This document shows, in pieces, positions 38,479 to 48,108 of a stretch of 58,917 bases of DNA. Positions within the stretch are counted from its first letter, which is position 1, and every line of letters starts with the position of its first letter. Source of the DNA: SAR92 clade bacterium (GTDB lineage: Bacteria > Pseudomonadota > Gammaproteobacteria > Pseudomonadales > Porticoccaceae). Location: assembly GCA_014381985.1 (NCBI GenBank), contig JACNKP010000051.1:1-58917 (forward strand). The letters are read 5' to 3'. Both the position numbers and the translations under genes were made by a program. The notes under the pieces are model-generated. The model did no database searches and had not been told where the DNA came from. It saw only the letters and a program-made list of their open reading frames with translations.

Positions 38479-41400
38479 TAGCTAATTTCCTTGTGCAACG
38501 ACTGTAAGCTGCGCACTTTAATTTTACCTTCAACCGCTCGGGTAAATCCTAGCGCCTCACAAACAGCACTGCCACCGGCCATGGTAGTGGTGTAATAAAC
38601 GCGATGCTGTTCAGCGCTAGAGCGAATTGTCGAGGAGTCAGAGATTGCCTGACGCCCTTCTGTAGTGTTAACAATCAGATCAATCTTATCACTTTTGATC
38701 ATATCGACAATATGAGGGCGACCCTCTTTGACTTTGTTAACTATCTGCACTGGATATCCAGACTGCTCGATAATATCTGCCGAACCCTTGGTTGCAATCA
38801 ATTTAAACCCAAGGTCATGGAATTTTTTAGCCAACCCTGGGAGCTGTTCTTTGTCGCGCTCACGAACACTTATCAGGACCGTGCCCTTCGCTGGAATTTC
38901 ATCGCTAGCTCCCAATTCTGCTTTGCCATAGGCCTCAGCAAAGGTTTCACCAACACCCATCACTTCGCCGGTAGACTTCATCTCTGGCCCAAGAATAGGA
39001 TCGATGCCGGGAAATTTATTAAAGGGGAAAACCGCTTCTTTAACACTAAAATAAGGTGGAATAATTTCTTTGGTAAAGTTTTGTGATTCAAGGGTCTGGC
39101 CGACCATACAACGAGCCGCTACTTTTGCTAAGGACGCTCCGATACATTTGGATACAAATGGCACTGTGCGCGAGGCGCGAGGGTTAACCTCGATGACATA
39201 GATCTTGTCATCTTGCAGTGCCAGTTGAACATTCATCAGTCCCCGTACACCCAGTTCAACAGCCATCTTGCGGCACACTTCACGCATATCATTTTGAACG
39301 TCTTCGCAGAGGCTATAAGGCGGCAGTGAACAGGCTGAATCACCGGAGTGAATACCGGCCTGCTCAATATGCTGCATAATGGCACCAATAACGACTTGCT
39401 TGCCATCACTGACGGCATCGACATCCATCTCAATGGCATTGGGCAAGAAGAAGTCGAGCAGTACTGGGCTATCATCAGACACCTGCACTGCAGTCTTCAT
39501 ATAATGACGCAACTCGTCTTCTTTGTAGACGATTTCCATGGCGCGGCCACCCAGCACATAAGAAGGGCGAACAACCAACGGATAACCAATTTCTTTTGCC
39601 AACTCAACAGCCTGGTCTGCGCTACGGGCAGTTGCATTACGCGGTTGTAGAAGACCGAGCTTATCGATCATCTGCTGGAAGCGTTCCCGATCTTCGGCGC
39701 GGTCAATAGCGTCTGGTGTAGTACCTACAATCGGTACACCTGCAGCTTCAAGTGCACGCGCCAGCTTAAGTGGCGTCTGACCACCAAATTGCACAATCAC
39801 ACCTTTGGGCTTCTCTACGCGTACAATTTCTAGTACATCTTCCAACGTAACCGGCTCAAAGAACAGTCGATCTGAGGTGTCATAATCTGTGGATACGGTC
39901 TCTGGGTTACAGTTGACCATAATGGTTTCATAGCCATCTTCGCGCATGGCTAGAGCCGCATGTACACAGCAATAATCAAATTCAATACCCTGACCTATTC
40001 TGTTGGGGCCACCACCTAGGATTAAAATTTTATCTTTGTCACTAGGGCGCGCTTCGCACTCTTCTTCGTAGGTAGAGTACATATAAGCTGTGTCTGTTGA
40101 GAACTCAGCAGCACAGGTATCAACCCGTTTATACACTGGATGTAAATCAAAACCGTAGCGCACTTCGCGCATTTGCGTTTCACTGCAACCTAAAATATCG
40201 GCCAAACGTCTGTCGGCAAAGCCTTTGCGCTTGAGACGGTAAAGCGCCTGCTTGGTGAGATCAGCAAGTGCTGTACCCTGCAAACTCATCTCATCTTTAA
40301 TAATGTCTTCAATCTGCACCAGAAACCAATGATCAATCTTAGTAATCGCGAAAATCTCTTCTACACTCATACCCTGACGGAAGCCATCAGCGAGATACCA
40401 GATGCGATCTGGACCTGCCACTGCAAGTTGATTTCTCAACGCTGCAGAGGAGTTTTCATCGTCTAGATCTAGCACAGGATCAAATCCAGCAACACCCACT
40501 TCGAGACCACGCAATGCTTTTTGCATGGATTCTTGGAAGGTTCGACCAATCGCCATAACCTCACCCACAGATTTCATCTGTGTGGTTAAACTCTGGTCTG
40601 CCTGATCAAATTTCTCAAAGGCAAAACGTGGAATCTTTGTCACTACATAGTCGATGCTTGGCTCGAATGAAGCTGGCGTAGCACCACCCGTGATTTCATT
40701 TTGCAACTCATCAAGGGTATAACCCACAGCTAGTTTCGCCGCTACTCGTGCAATTGGGAAGCCAGTGGCCTTTGAGGCCAGTGCCGATGAGCGAGATACT
40801 CTCGGGTTCATTTCGATAACAATCAACCGACCATCATCTGGATTAACCGCAAACTGCACGTTAGAGCCACCCGTCTCTACCCCAATCTCACGCAATACCT
40901 TAATCGAGGCATTCCGCATTATTTGATATTCTTTGTCGGTCAGTGTTTGAGCAGGCGCAACGGTAATTGAGTCACCAGTGTGAATACCCATTGGATCTAG
41001 GTTTTCGATAGCGCATACAATAATGCAATTATCTTTGCGATCGCGAACGACTTCCATTTCGAACTCTTTCCAGCCAATCAGCGACTCATCAATGAGCAAT
41101 TCATTAGTTGGAGACAGATCAAGACCACGGCGACAAATTGATTCGAATTCTTCACGATTGTAGGCAATGCCACCGCCCGAACCACCCATAGTAAAGGATG
41201 GCCGAATGACGCAAGGAAAGCCAAACCGATCTGCGACTTGAACTGCTTCTTCCAAGCTATGCGCTATACCGGAATTAGGCGTATCCAAATCAATCGCTTT
41301 CATAGCCTTGTCAAAGCGCTCACGATCTTCGGCTTTGTCGATGGCATCTGCGTTGGCGCCAATCATTTCTACACCAAATTTATCCAGCACACCATGCTTG

Positions 41401-41708
41401 GCAAGATCTAAAGCACAATTTAAAGCTGTCTGCCCGCCCATAGTAGGAAGTAAGGCGTCAGGCCGCTCCTGTTCAATAATTCTAGCCACAGTTTTCCACT
41501 CAACAGGCTCGATATAAGTAGCATCGGCCATTGATGGGTCAGTCATAATAGTTGCGGGATTTGAGTTGACTAAAATAACTCTAAATCCTTCTTCACGCAA
41601 CGCTTTACACGCTTGAGCTCCTGAGTAGTCAAACTCACAAGCCTGTCCAATAATAATGGGACCTGCGCCAAGTATGAGGATGCTTTTTATGTCTGTTCTT
41701 TTTGGCAT
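38478..41708 (-). CDS. carB: Carbamoyl-phosphate synthase large subunit
   Basis: CarB makes carbamoyl phosphate from bicarbonate, ammonia and two ATP for arginine and pyrimidine synthesis. The 1076-residue protein has two homologous ATP-grasp halves: the first begins [20 protein letters not shown] with [16 protein letters not shown], the second (from about 555) [20 protein letters not shown] with [17 protein letters not shown]-terminal MGS allosteric domain (about 940-1076) contains [16 protein letters not shown] and [14 protein letters not shown]. It is 17 bases downstream of carA with no extra ORF between them. Confidence 0.98.
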   Translation of the reverse strand: MPKRTDIKSILILGAGPIIIGQACEFDYSGAQACKALREEGFRVILVNSNPATIMTDPSMADATYIEPVEWKTVARIIEQERPDALLPTMGGQTALNCALDLAKHGVLDKFGVEMIGANADAIDKAEDRERFDKAMKAIDLDTPNSGIAHSLEEAVQVADRFGFPCVIRPSFTMGGSGGGIAYNREEFESICRRGLDLSPTNELLIDESLIGWKEFEMEVVRDRKDNCIIVCAIENLDPMGIHTGDSITVAPAQTLTDKEYQIMRNASIKVLREIGVETGGSNVQFAVNPDDGRLIVIEMNPRVSRSSALASKATGFPIARVAAKLAVGYTLDELQNEITGGATPASFEPSIDYVVTKIPRFAFEKFDQADQSLTTQMKSVGEVMAIGRTFQESMQKALRGLEVGVAGFDPVLDLDDENSSAALRNQLAVAGPDRIWYLADGFRQGMSVEEIFAITKIDHWFLVQIEDIIKDEMSLQGTALADLTKQALYRLKRKGFADRRLADILGCSETQMREVRYGFDLHPVYKRVDTCAAEFSTDTAYMYSTYEEECEARPSDKDKILILGGGPNRIGQGIEFDYCCVHAALAMREDGYETIMVNCNPETVSTDYDTSDRLFFEPVTLEDVLEIVRVEKPKGVIVQFGGQTPLKLARALEAAGVPIVGTTPDAIDRAEDRERFQQMIDKLGLLQPRNATARSADQAVELAKEIGYPLVVRPSYVLGGRAMEIVYKEDELRHYMKTAVQVSDDSPVLLDFFLPNAIEMDVDAVSDGKQVVIGAIMQHIEQAGIHSGDSACSLPPYSLCEDVQNDMREVCRKMAVELGVRGLMNVQLALQDDKIYVIEVNPRASRTVPFVSKCIGASLAKVAARCMVGQTLESQNFTKEIIPPYFSVKEAVFPFNKFPGIDPILGPEMKSTGEVMGVGETFAEAYGKAELGASDEIPAKGTVLISVRERDKEQLPGLAKKFHDLGFKLIATKGSADIIEQSGYPVQIVNKVKEGRPHIVDMIKSDKIDLIVNTTEGRQAISDSSTIRSSAEQHRVYYTTTMAGGSAVCEALGFTRAVEGKIKVRSLQSLHKEIS

Positions 41709-41725
41709 GTTTTCTCCGAAAGCCT

Positions 41726-42868
41726 CTAGCGGTTAGCTTCCATTAATTCAATAAAGTGATCGAACAGTACTGATGCTTCATGAGGGCCAGGACTAGCTTC
41801 AGGGTGCCCCTGGAAGCTAAAGGCTGGTTTGTCAGCACGATGTATACCCTGTAACGAACCATCAAATAGCGAGCGATGCGTGGCAATCAGGTTAGCGGGT
41901 AAACTAGTTTCATCAACGGCGAAACCGTGGTTTTGACTGGTGATCATAACCATATTGTTTTTAAGGTCTTCAACCGGATGATTGGCACCATGGTGGCCAA
42001 ACTTCATCTTTACCGTTGTGGCGCCCGAGGCCAATGCTAATAACTGGTGGCCCAGGCAGATACCAAAGACTGGAATATTGGTCTCAAGTATTTCACCAAT
42101 TGCCTGAATAGCATAGTCACAAGGCTCCGGATCACCCGGGCCATTGGACAGGAATATACCATCTGGATTCATTGCTATAACATCCGCCGCTGGCGTCTGT
42201 GCAGGCACAACAATCAGTTCACAGCCTCGATCAACGAGCATACGCAGAATGTTGCGCTTAACACCATAATCATAAGCCACAATCTTAAACTTGATACTAC
42301 TAGGCTCTTGGCTTTTATGGCCAACACCCAATTCCCAACTGTGTTCAGACCACTGATAGCTAGTCGCGGTAGTCACCTCTTTTGCCAAGTCCATACCTTT
42401 GAGGCCAGCAAATTCTTTAGCGGCAGCCAGTGCCTGCTCATCACTGACATTACCAGCCATAATACAGCCGCTCTGAGCGCCAGTTTCACGCAGTATGCGG
42501 GTCAATTTACGTGTATCAATATCGGCAATACCTAGAATCCCTTTGCCCTTTAGATATTGGTCTAAATTTTGTTCGCTGCGGAAATTTGATGCAAGTAAAG
42601 GAAGGTCACGAATGACCAAGCCTGCCGCCCAAATAGAATCAGATTCTTGATCTTCTTGATTAACACCTACATTACCAATATGAGGATAAGTAAGGGTTAC
42701 AATCTGGCGAGCATAAGAGGGGTCAGTAAGGATTTCTTGGTAACCGGTAAGGGCGGTATTAAAAACAACTTCACCAACAGAAAGGCCATCTGCACCAATA
42801 GCTACCCCTCTAAAAATTGTTCCGTCTGCAAGCGCAAGTACGGCTTCCCGGCGAGTCTGGGAATTCAC
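41726..42868 (-). CDS. carA: Carbamoyl-phosphate synthase small subunit
   Basis: CarA hydrolyses glutamine and channels ammonia to CarB. The 380 residues comprise the N-terminal CPSase small domain ([39 protein letters not shown]) and a class I amidotransferase domain with [11 protein letters not shown], nucleophile Cys in [13 protein letters not shown] and the His in [13 protein letters not shown]. The start is GTG at 42868, only about four bases after a strong AGGAGG. Expression is probably set by the promoter, leader fold and terminator upstream. Confidence 0.97.
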   Translation of the reverse strand: MNSQTRREAVLALADGTIFRGVAIGADGLSVGEVVFNTALTGYQEILTDPSYARQIVTLTYPHIGNVGVNQEDQESDSIWAAGLVIRDLPLLASNFRSEQNLDQYLKGKGILGIADIDTRKLTRILRETGAQSGCIMAGNVSDEQALAAAKEFAGLKGMDLAKEVTTATSYQWSEHSWELGVGHKSQEPSSIKFKIVAYDYGVKRNILRMLVDRGCELIVVPAQTPAADVIAMNPDGIFLSNGPGDPEPCDYAIQAIGEILETNIPVFGICLGHQLLALASGATTVKMKFGHHGANHPVEDLKNNMVMITSQNHGFAVDETSLPANLIATHRSLFDGSLQGIHRADKPAFSFQGHPEASPGPHEASVLFDHFIELMEANR

Positions 42869-42959
42869 ACAACCTCCTAAATAGTAGATGTTTCGTTTAT
42901 CTTAGCCAAAGCTATATAAACAAATCCGAAAGTGGTAGCAGAGTTATACCTAGGTTTGC

Positions 42960-42996
42960 AAAAAAGCGAGATGAAACAATTTGTCTCATCTCGCTT
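42960..42996 (-). terminator. carA leader terminator (candidate attenuator)
   Basis: An 11-base perfect stem (plus-strand arms 42964-42974 and 42986-42996, 11-base loop) is followed on the minus strand by six T. It lies about 95 bases upstream of the carA GTG and downstream of a promoter-like element, so it would stop transcripts before carA. It could alternatively end dapB transcripts. A 25-codon minus-strand frame (start MRQIVSSRFFANLG) initiates inside the 5' arm; its translation would disrupt the stem. Confidence 0.85.
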
Positions 42997-43017
42997 AATT
43001 AAAATATTCTGCTGTAC

Positions 43018-43063
43018 GCTAACCTCTCAGAACGAGACCGCTTTTTAGTGCTGCGGTGTTAGC
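43018..43063 (-). promoter_or_regulatory. Branched (three-way) RNA fold in the carA leader
   Basis: On the minus strand GCTAAC (43063-43058) pairs with GTTAGC (43023-43018). Enclosed are a hairpin ACCGC/GCGGT with an 11-base loop and a small hairpin CTC/GAG with a GTTCT loop, with almost no unpaired junction bases. The element begins at the predicted transcript start and is followed 22 bases later by the terminator. The layout resembles a sensor domain plus expression platform, but I recognise no known riboswitch. Confidence 0.45.
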
Positions 43064-43068
43064 CGAAC

Positions 43069-43097
43069 AGTATAGGGAAAGGGACATATATTGTCTA
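43069..43097 (-). promoter_or_regulatory. Sigma-70 promoter for carAB-greA
   Basis: On the minus strand TAGACA (43097-43092) and TATACT (43074-43069) are separated by exactly 17 bases; each box matches its consensus at five of six positions. The predicted start is near 43062, giving a leader of about 195 bases before the carA GTG. Confidence 0.75.
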
Positions 43098-43153
43098 TTT
43101 ATCTGTATGAAAAATTCACTCTTAAATTAAGATGAATAGTCTCATCGATTTTT

Positions 43154-43957
43154 CTATTTCAGACCCAAGACGTCCTGCATATCAAAGAGTCCAACTGACT
43201 GTTTATCTATCCATTTTGATGCGCGAATTGCACCAAGAGCAAATGCCATTCTACTCGACGCTTTATGTGTAATCTCAATGCGCTCACCTTCGGAGGCAAA
43301 CAACACAGTATGATCACCAACGATATCTCCAGCTCTAACAACTGAAAATCCTATGGATTCGCTCCCTCGCTCACCCGTTAGACCTTGGCGGTCATAAACG
43401 GCAACCTCATTTAAATCGCGACCCAGCGCACCAGCCACAGCCTCACCTAGAGATAATGCTGTGCCGGACGGAGCATCAACTTTGTTCCGATGATGGGCTT
43501 CACTAATCTCAATGTCAACGTCATTACCAAGCACTGATGCCGCTAGTTCAGCTAGTTTGAAACACAAATTTACGCCAGTGGCATAATTTGAAGCCATGCA
43601 GATACTCGTATATTCACTAGCTTGTTGTACGGCCTGGACTTGATCAGTAGACAGGCCAGTAGTACCTACCACCATTTTTTTCCCGTGCCGCCGGCAAAAC
43701 TCGGCATTTCTAACCGTGGCTGCTGGGACACTAAAATCTATTAGGGTATCAAACGAATCAGCAAGCTCGTCCAACGAGCCAGCCACTGCAATATCATTAC
43801 GCCCCAGACCAGCAATCTCGCCCGCATCGGCACCAATGAGTGGACTACCAGAGTACTCAATAGCAACAGTTAGCTGAATTCCATGGGTGCTAGCAATAGC
43901 CTCAATTAAGGCTTTACCCATTCGGCCACCGGCACCAGTAATGGCGATATTCTTCAC
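43154..43957 (-). CDS. dapB: 4-hydroxy-tetrahydrodipicolinate reductase
   Basis: DapB reduces hydroxytetrahydrodipicolinate in lysine and diaminopimelate synthesis. The 267-residue protein has the nucleotide-binding [16 protein letters not shown] at the N-terminus, [31 protein letters not shown] and the family signature [20 protein letters not shown]. The start is GTG at 43957 with GGGAG seven bases upstream. It lies 62 bases after dnaJ and ahead of carA, the dnaJ-dapB-carA order of pseudomonads. Confidence 0.97.
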   Translation of the reverse strand: MKNIAITGAGGRMGKALIEAIASTHGIQLTVAIEYSGSPLIGADAGEIAGLGRNDIAVAGSLDELADSFDTLIDFSVPAATVRNAEFCRRHGKKMVVGTTGLSTDQVQAVQQASEYTSICMASNYATGVNLCFKLAELAASVLGNDVDIEISEAHHRNKVDAPSGTALSLGEAVAGALGRDLNEVAVYDRQGLTGERGSESIGFSVVRAGDIVGDHTVLFASEGERIEITHKASSRMAFALGAIRASKWIDKQSVGLFDMQDVLGLK

Positions 43958-44019
43958 AACAAAGCTCCCGATGAGATGTTAAGAAACATTAGATGTTTAC
44001 CAAATCTAATACCTTACCC

Positions 44020-45138
44020 TCATCTAGTTAGATTATCGAAAAAACTTTTCACCCCATCGAACCAACTTGTACTGCGAGGCGAATGCTTACTATTTCCAGC
44101 TAGACTATCATTAAACGTTTTCAAGAGTTCGCTCTGTTCTGCACTCAAATTGACTGGCGTCTCAACGACTACTCGACATAATAAATCACCCTGAGCCCCG
44201 CCTCTTACCGGCGCAACTCCCTTACCCCGCAAGCGAAATAATTTGCTACTTTGGGTTTCCGTTGGAATTTTTAGTTTCACTTTCCCCGAAAGGGTTGGAA
44301 CTTCAAGGTCACCACCCAAAGCAGCCTGAGCAAAGCTAATTGGAACCTCACAATGTAAATGACTGCCATCACGAACAAAGATAGCATGCTCACGAACATG
44401 CATCTCAACATAGAGGTCACCTTCAGGCCCACCTTGAGGTCCAGCCTCACCCTTCCCTGCAAGTCGAATACGATCACCGGTATCAACGCCAGCAGGAATT
44501 TTAACAGATAGCGTCTTGCGCTCTTCCTTCACGCCCTGCCCATGACAACTTCCACAAGGATCGGAAATCATCTTTCCGCGGCCTCGACATTTTGGGCATG
44601 CTTGCTGAACCGAAAAGAATCCCTGGGACATGCGAACCTGACCGGCACCGCCGCAGGTATCACAGGTGATGGGTGAAGTGCCTTTTCTTGCTCCTGAACC
44701 ACCGCAGGGATCACAGTGAGTCATCGTTGGAATGTCAATCTGAACAGTCTTACCTTTGACCGCATCCTCTAGATCTAGCTGAAGGTCATAGCGCAGATCT
44801 GACCCGCGAGCAGGCCCACCGCGACCACGTCCGCCACCACCACCGAAAATATCGCCAAAAACGTCACCAAAGACATCGCTGAATCCATCAGCACCACGAC
44901 CGCCACCATTTTGATCGACACCGGCATGACCGAAACGGTCATAAGCAGATTTTTTTTCTGCATCACCCAGAATTTCATAGGCTTCCTGCGCCTCTTTGAA
45001 TTTCTCGTCTGAGTTTTTGTCTTCAGAATTGCGATCGGGATGAAATTTCATCGCTATACGACGAAATGCCTTTTTCACTTCCTGATCAGTGGCACTCTTA
45101 TCAACCCCTAGCACTTCGTAATAATCACGTTTTGCCAT
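44020..45138 (-). CDS. dnaJ: Chaperone protein DnaJ
   Basis: DnaJ delivers clients to DnaK and stimulates its ATPase. The 372 residues hold the J domain with HPD in [20 protein letters not shown], a Gly/Phe linker (about 75-108, [17 protein letters not shown]), four zinc-binding repeats ([32 protein letters not shown]) and the C-terminal peptide-binding domains. It is separated from dnaK by 151 bases containing a large hairpin. Confidence 0.98.
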   Translation of the reverse strand: MAKRDYYEVLGVDKSATDQEVKKAFRRIAMKFHPDRNSEDKNSDEKFKEAQEAYEILGDAEKKSAYDRFGHAGVDQNGGGRGADGFSDVFGDVFGDIFGGGGGRGRGGPARGSDLRYDLQLDLEDAVKGKTVQIDIPTMTHCDPCGGSGARKGTSPITCDTCGGAGQVRMSQGFFSVQQACPKCRGRGKMISDPCGSCHGQGVKEERKTLSVKIPAGVDTGDRIRLAGKGEAGPQGGPEGDLYVEMHVREHAIFVRDGSHLHCEVPISFAQAALGGDLEVPTLSGKVKLKIPTETQSSKLFRLRGKGVAPVRGGAQGDLLCRVVVETPVNLSAEQSELLKTFNDSLAGNSKHSPRSTSWFDGVKSFFDNLTR

Positions 45139-45196
45139 AATTTAAACGTCTTCCCAACATTAATCGCCAACCCGCACTAGCTGACCATAAATCCTT

Positions 45197-45250
45197 AAAA
45201 AAATAAGCGCGAAAGCCCTCTCGAAACCCTCTTCGAAATTCTTTTCGCGC
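45197..45250 (-). terminator. dnaK-dnaJ intergenic hairpin with three 12-nt repeats
   Basis: Arms GCGCGAAA (45207-45214) and TTTCGCGC (45243-45250) pair perfectly and on the minus strand are followed, after TTA, by seven T. The sequence between is built of three 12-base imperfect tandem units at 45210-45221, 45222-45233 and 45234-45245, each starting CGAAA. It looks like an intrinsic terminator that would reduce dnaJ relative to dnaK. The long loop is unusual. Confidence 0.75.
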
Positions 45251-45289
45251 CTAATAAGAGCACAGGGTAAAAGTATTTACCTATAGTAA

Positions 45290-47224
45290 TTACTTACTAT
45301 CTTCTTTCACATCCTCTTCTTTCTCATCTTTAACTTCTTCAAACTCAGCATCCATAGCATCATCACCTGCCGGCTCGTCGCCAGGTGCTTGCTCGCCCGC
45401 TTCAGCCTGTTCTGCATACATCTTCTGAGCAAGAGCCGCCGATGCCTCAGAAAGTACTTTAGCGGCCTCGTCGATAGCATCTTTATCATCACTTTGCACA
45501 GCTTCTTCAACCTGTTTAATACCAGCCTCGATAGCAACTTTCTCTTCATCTGAGGCTTTTTCACCAGCTTCTTCGAGTGTTTTCTTGGCCGCATGAGCTA
45601 ATCCATCTGCGGTATTACGAGCCTGAACTAAGGCTTCAAACTTTTGATCTTCAGCGGCATTAGCTTCGGCATCCTTAACCATTGCATCAATTTCTTCATC
45701 AGACAGGCCTGAGGACGCTTTGATAATGATTGACTGCTCTTTGCCGGTAGCCTTATCTTTAGCACCAACATGCAAGATACCGTTGGCATCAATATCAAAG
45801 GTCACTTCAATCTGAGGCATGCCGCGAGGAGACGGTGGAATATCTGCCAGATCAAAACGACCCAGCGATTTATTGCCGGTCGCCTGCTTGCGCTCTCCCT
45901 GCACTACGTGGATAGTCACCGCTGTCTGGTTATCATCAGCAGTAGAGAAAATCTGAGACTTCTTTGTCGGAATCGTAGTGTTTTTTTCAATCACCGGAGT
46001 TGCCACACCACCCATAGTCTCAATACCTAAGCTTAAGGGCGTAACATCAAGTAACAATACATCTGTTACATCACCCGCCAATACCGCCCCCTGCAGAGCA
46101 GCGCCGACGGCAACAGCTTCATCTGGATTAACATCTTTACGTGGCTCTTTACCAAAGAATGCGGTTACTTTTTCTTGCACCAAAGGCATACGCGTCTGGC
46201 CGCCCACCAAGATGATGTCATCAATTTCTGAAGTCGACTTGCCGGCATCTTTCAGAGCTACCTTTAATGGCCCTAATGAACGCTCAACCAGATCTTCAAC
46301 TAGTGACTCAAGTTTGGCGCGCGTCAGTTTCACAACAAGGTGTTTAGGGCCTGTCGCATCAGCTGTAATATAAGGTAAATTGACTTCCGTCTGCTGGCTC
46401 GAAGATAGCTCAATTTTTGCCTTCTCGGCAGACTCTTTTAGACGTTGCATTGCCAGTGGATCACCATGCAAGTCAATCCCACTATCTTTCTTGAATTCAG
46501 CTGAAAAATACTCGATCAAACGCATATCGAAGTCTTCGCCACCCAAGAATGTATCGCCATTGGTCGCTAAGACTTCAAATTGTTTTTCACCGTCGACATC
46601 TGCGATTTCAATGATCGAGATATCAAAGGTACCACCACCGAGATCATAAACAGCCACAACACTATCGCCAGCACTCTTATCAATACCATAAGCGAGCGCC
46701 GCAGCCGTAGGCTCATTGATAATACGCTTCACGTCTAATCCCGCTATACGTCCAGCATCTTTAGTTGCTTGACGCTGTGAATCATTAAAGTAAGCAGGAA
46801 CGGTAATGACCGCCTCGGTTACCTTTTCACCCAGATAGTCTTCAGCCGTTTTTTTCATCTTTTTGAGAATTTCCGCAGAAATCTGCGGTGCAGCTTTACT
46901 GTCGCCCTTAATTTCGACCCATGCATCGCCGTTATCGGCTTTTACAATTTTATAGGGCACCATTTTAATATCTTTTTTAACCACTTTATCTTCAAAGCGA
47001 CGGCCAATCAGACGCTTGACCGCGTAAACCGTATTCTCTGGGTTGGTCACAGCCTGTCGTTTAGCTGACTGACCAACTAATATTTCTCCATCGTCAACAT
47101 AGGCAACCACAGATGGAGTGGTGCGCGCACCCTCCGCATTTTCAATTACCTTGGGTTTATCGCCTTCGAGCACCGCAACACATGAGTTGGTCGTTCCCAA
47201 ATCAATTCCGATAATCTTTCCCAT
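45290..47224 (-). CDS. dnaK: Chaperone protein DnaK (Hsp70)
   Basis: DnaK is the ATP-driven Hsp70 chaperone. The 644-residue product has the ATPase domain ([57 protein letters not shown]), the hydrophobic linker [16 protein letters not shown], the substrate domain and an acidic tail ([19 protein letters not shown]) ending in residues that fit a regulatory C-terminus. I start at ATG 47224; the preceding GTG is in frame. A heat-shock-like promoter lies upstream. Confidence 0.98.
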   Translation of the reverse strand: MGKIIGIDLGTTNSCVAVLEGDKPKVIENAEGARTTPSVVAYVDDGEILVGQSAKRQAVTNPENTVYAVKRLIGRRFEDKVVKKDIKMVPYKIVKADNGDAWVEIKGDSKAAPQISAEILKKMKKTAEDYLGEKVTEAVITVPAYFNDSQRQATKDAGRIAGLDVKRIINEPTAAALAYGIDKSAGDSVVAVYDLGGGTFDISIIEIADVDGEKQFEVLATNGDTFLGGEDFDMRLIEYFSAEFKKDSGIDLHGDPLAMQRLKESAEKAKIELSSSQQTEVNLPYITADATGPKHLVVKLTRAKLESLVEDLVERSLGPLKVALKDAGKSTSEIDDIILVGGQTRMPLVQEKVTAFFGKEPRKDVNPDEAVAVGAALQGAVLAGDVTDVLLLDVTPLSLGIETMGGVATPVIEKNTTIPTKKSQIFSTADDNQTAVTIHVVQGERKQATGNKSLGRFDLADIPPSPRGMPQIEVTFDIDANGILHVGAKDKATGKEQSIIIKASSGLSDEEIDAMVKDAEANAAEDQKFEALVQARNTADGLAHAAKKTLEEAGEKASDEEKVAIEAGIKQVEEAVQSDDKDAIDEAAKVLSEASAALAQKMYAEQAEAGEQAPGDEPAGDDAMDAEFEEVKDEKEEDVKEDSK

Positions 47225-47295
47225 CACTTCTCTCTCCGTTACTTGTCATAAAGCCTATTTAAGGCGTTGTCTTTAAAAAGTTGTTTCTTGGTCTT

Positions 47296-47326
47296 TATGT
47301 GGGTGCATTTTTAGTAAATTCAAGGG
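47296..47326 (-). promoter_or_regulatory. Candidate sigma-32 promoter for dnaK
   Basis: On the minus strand CCCTTGAA (47326-47319) matches the heat-shock -35; CCCACATA (47303-47296), 15 bases later, partly matches the CCCCATNT -10. It lies about 72 bases before the dnaK ATG and would allow dnaK expression independent of grpE. Confidence 0.55.
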
Positions 47327-47345
47327 CCCCCAACCAATAATTCAA

Positions 47346-47933
47346 TTAGCTCGCTTTGGATACCACTACCATGGCCGGTCTAACTAACCGACCATTCAAT
47401 GTATAACCTTTCTGAAACACATCCATCACCGTGTTAGGCTCCAAATCAGCATTAGGAACCATACTTACCGCTTGGTGAAGGTCCGCATCAAATGGCTGCC
47501 CGGCAGGGTCTATTGCTTCAATCTTGAAGCGAGCAAGAACATCACAAAATGACTTGAGCGTTAACTCTAAACCTTTAGAAACTGGCTGCTGAGCCTCATC
47601 GGAAGCATCAATCGTACCGAGAGCACGTTCTAGGTTATCGACCACTGGCAGCAGCTCAGCGCTGAATTTATCCAATGCAAATTTGTGTGCATTCTCTACA
47701 TCACGCTCGGCTCTGCGTCTCATGTTCTGCATCTCGGCCTGAATCCGTAATACCTGATCATTGGCGCTACTAACTTGCTCCTGCAGATTCTCAGCCTCAG
47801 TCAACTGATCATCACCCAGAAGTTCTTCAATAATCTCTGCGTTAATTTTTTGAGCCTGGACTGCAGCATCCTCAATAGGAGTTTCTGCAGAGTCGACCGT
47901 ATTTTCTTCGCCACTATTTACTTCATCTTGCAT
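47346..47933 (-). CDS. grpE: Nucleotide exchange factor GrpE
   Basis: GrpE releases ADP from DnaK. The 195-residue product has an acidic N-terminus, a long coiled coil (about 55-110; [40 protein letters not shown]) and the C-terminal beta domain with [19 protein letters not shown] and [21 protein letters not shown] use ATG at 47933, preceded by GAGGAAG; the open frame further upstream lacks similarity. It heads grpE-dnaK-dnaJ and has a near-perfect heat-shock promoter. Confidence 0.96.
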   Translation of the reverse strand: MQDEVNSGEENTVDSAETPIEDAAVQAQKINAEIIEELLGDDQLTEAENLQEQVSSANDQVLRIQAEMQNMRRRAERDVENAHKFALDKFSAELLPVVDNLERALGTIDASDEAQQPVSKGLELTLKSFCDVLARFKIEAIDPAGQPFDADLHQAVSMVPNADLEPNTVMDVFQKGYTLNGRLVRPAMVVVSKAS

Positions 47934-48020
47934 TTTTTCTTCCTCAATTTTAGTGTCTCTTAATGCACTAATGCTCAAGATTATTGATTAGATGGTTAGT
48001 TACCATTACCCTATGGCTAC

Positions 48021-48048
48021 ATATGGGGACAAACTTCCAAGTTTCAAG
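48021..48048 (-). promoter_or_regulatory. Sigma-32 heat-shock promoter of grpE
   Basis: On the minus strand CTTGAAA (48048-48042), a 13-base spacer and CCCCATAT (48028-48021) match the E. coli sigma-32 consensus at essentially every position. It lies 87 bases before the grpE ATG. Confidence 0.9.
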
Positions 48049-48108
48049 CGATAACCTATGATTAATCTGCTCTGATGGGGCATCTTTTAACTGTTTGGTG
48101 ATAAAACT

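Noticed and set aside
45307-45594. 95-residue Arg/Lys-rich ORF opposite frame of dnaK C-terminus
   Set aside because: A shadow of the Ala/Glu-rich dnaK tail read in another frame; the composition follows from the codons of dnaK.
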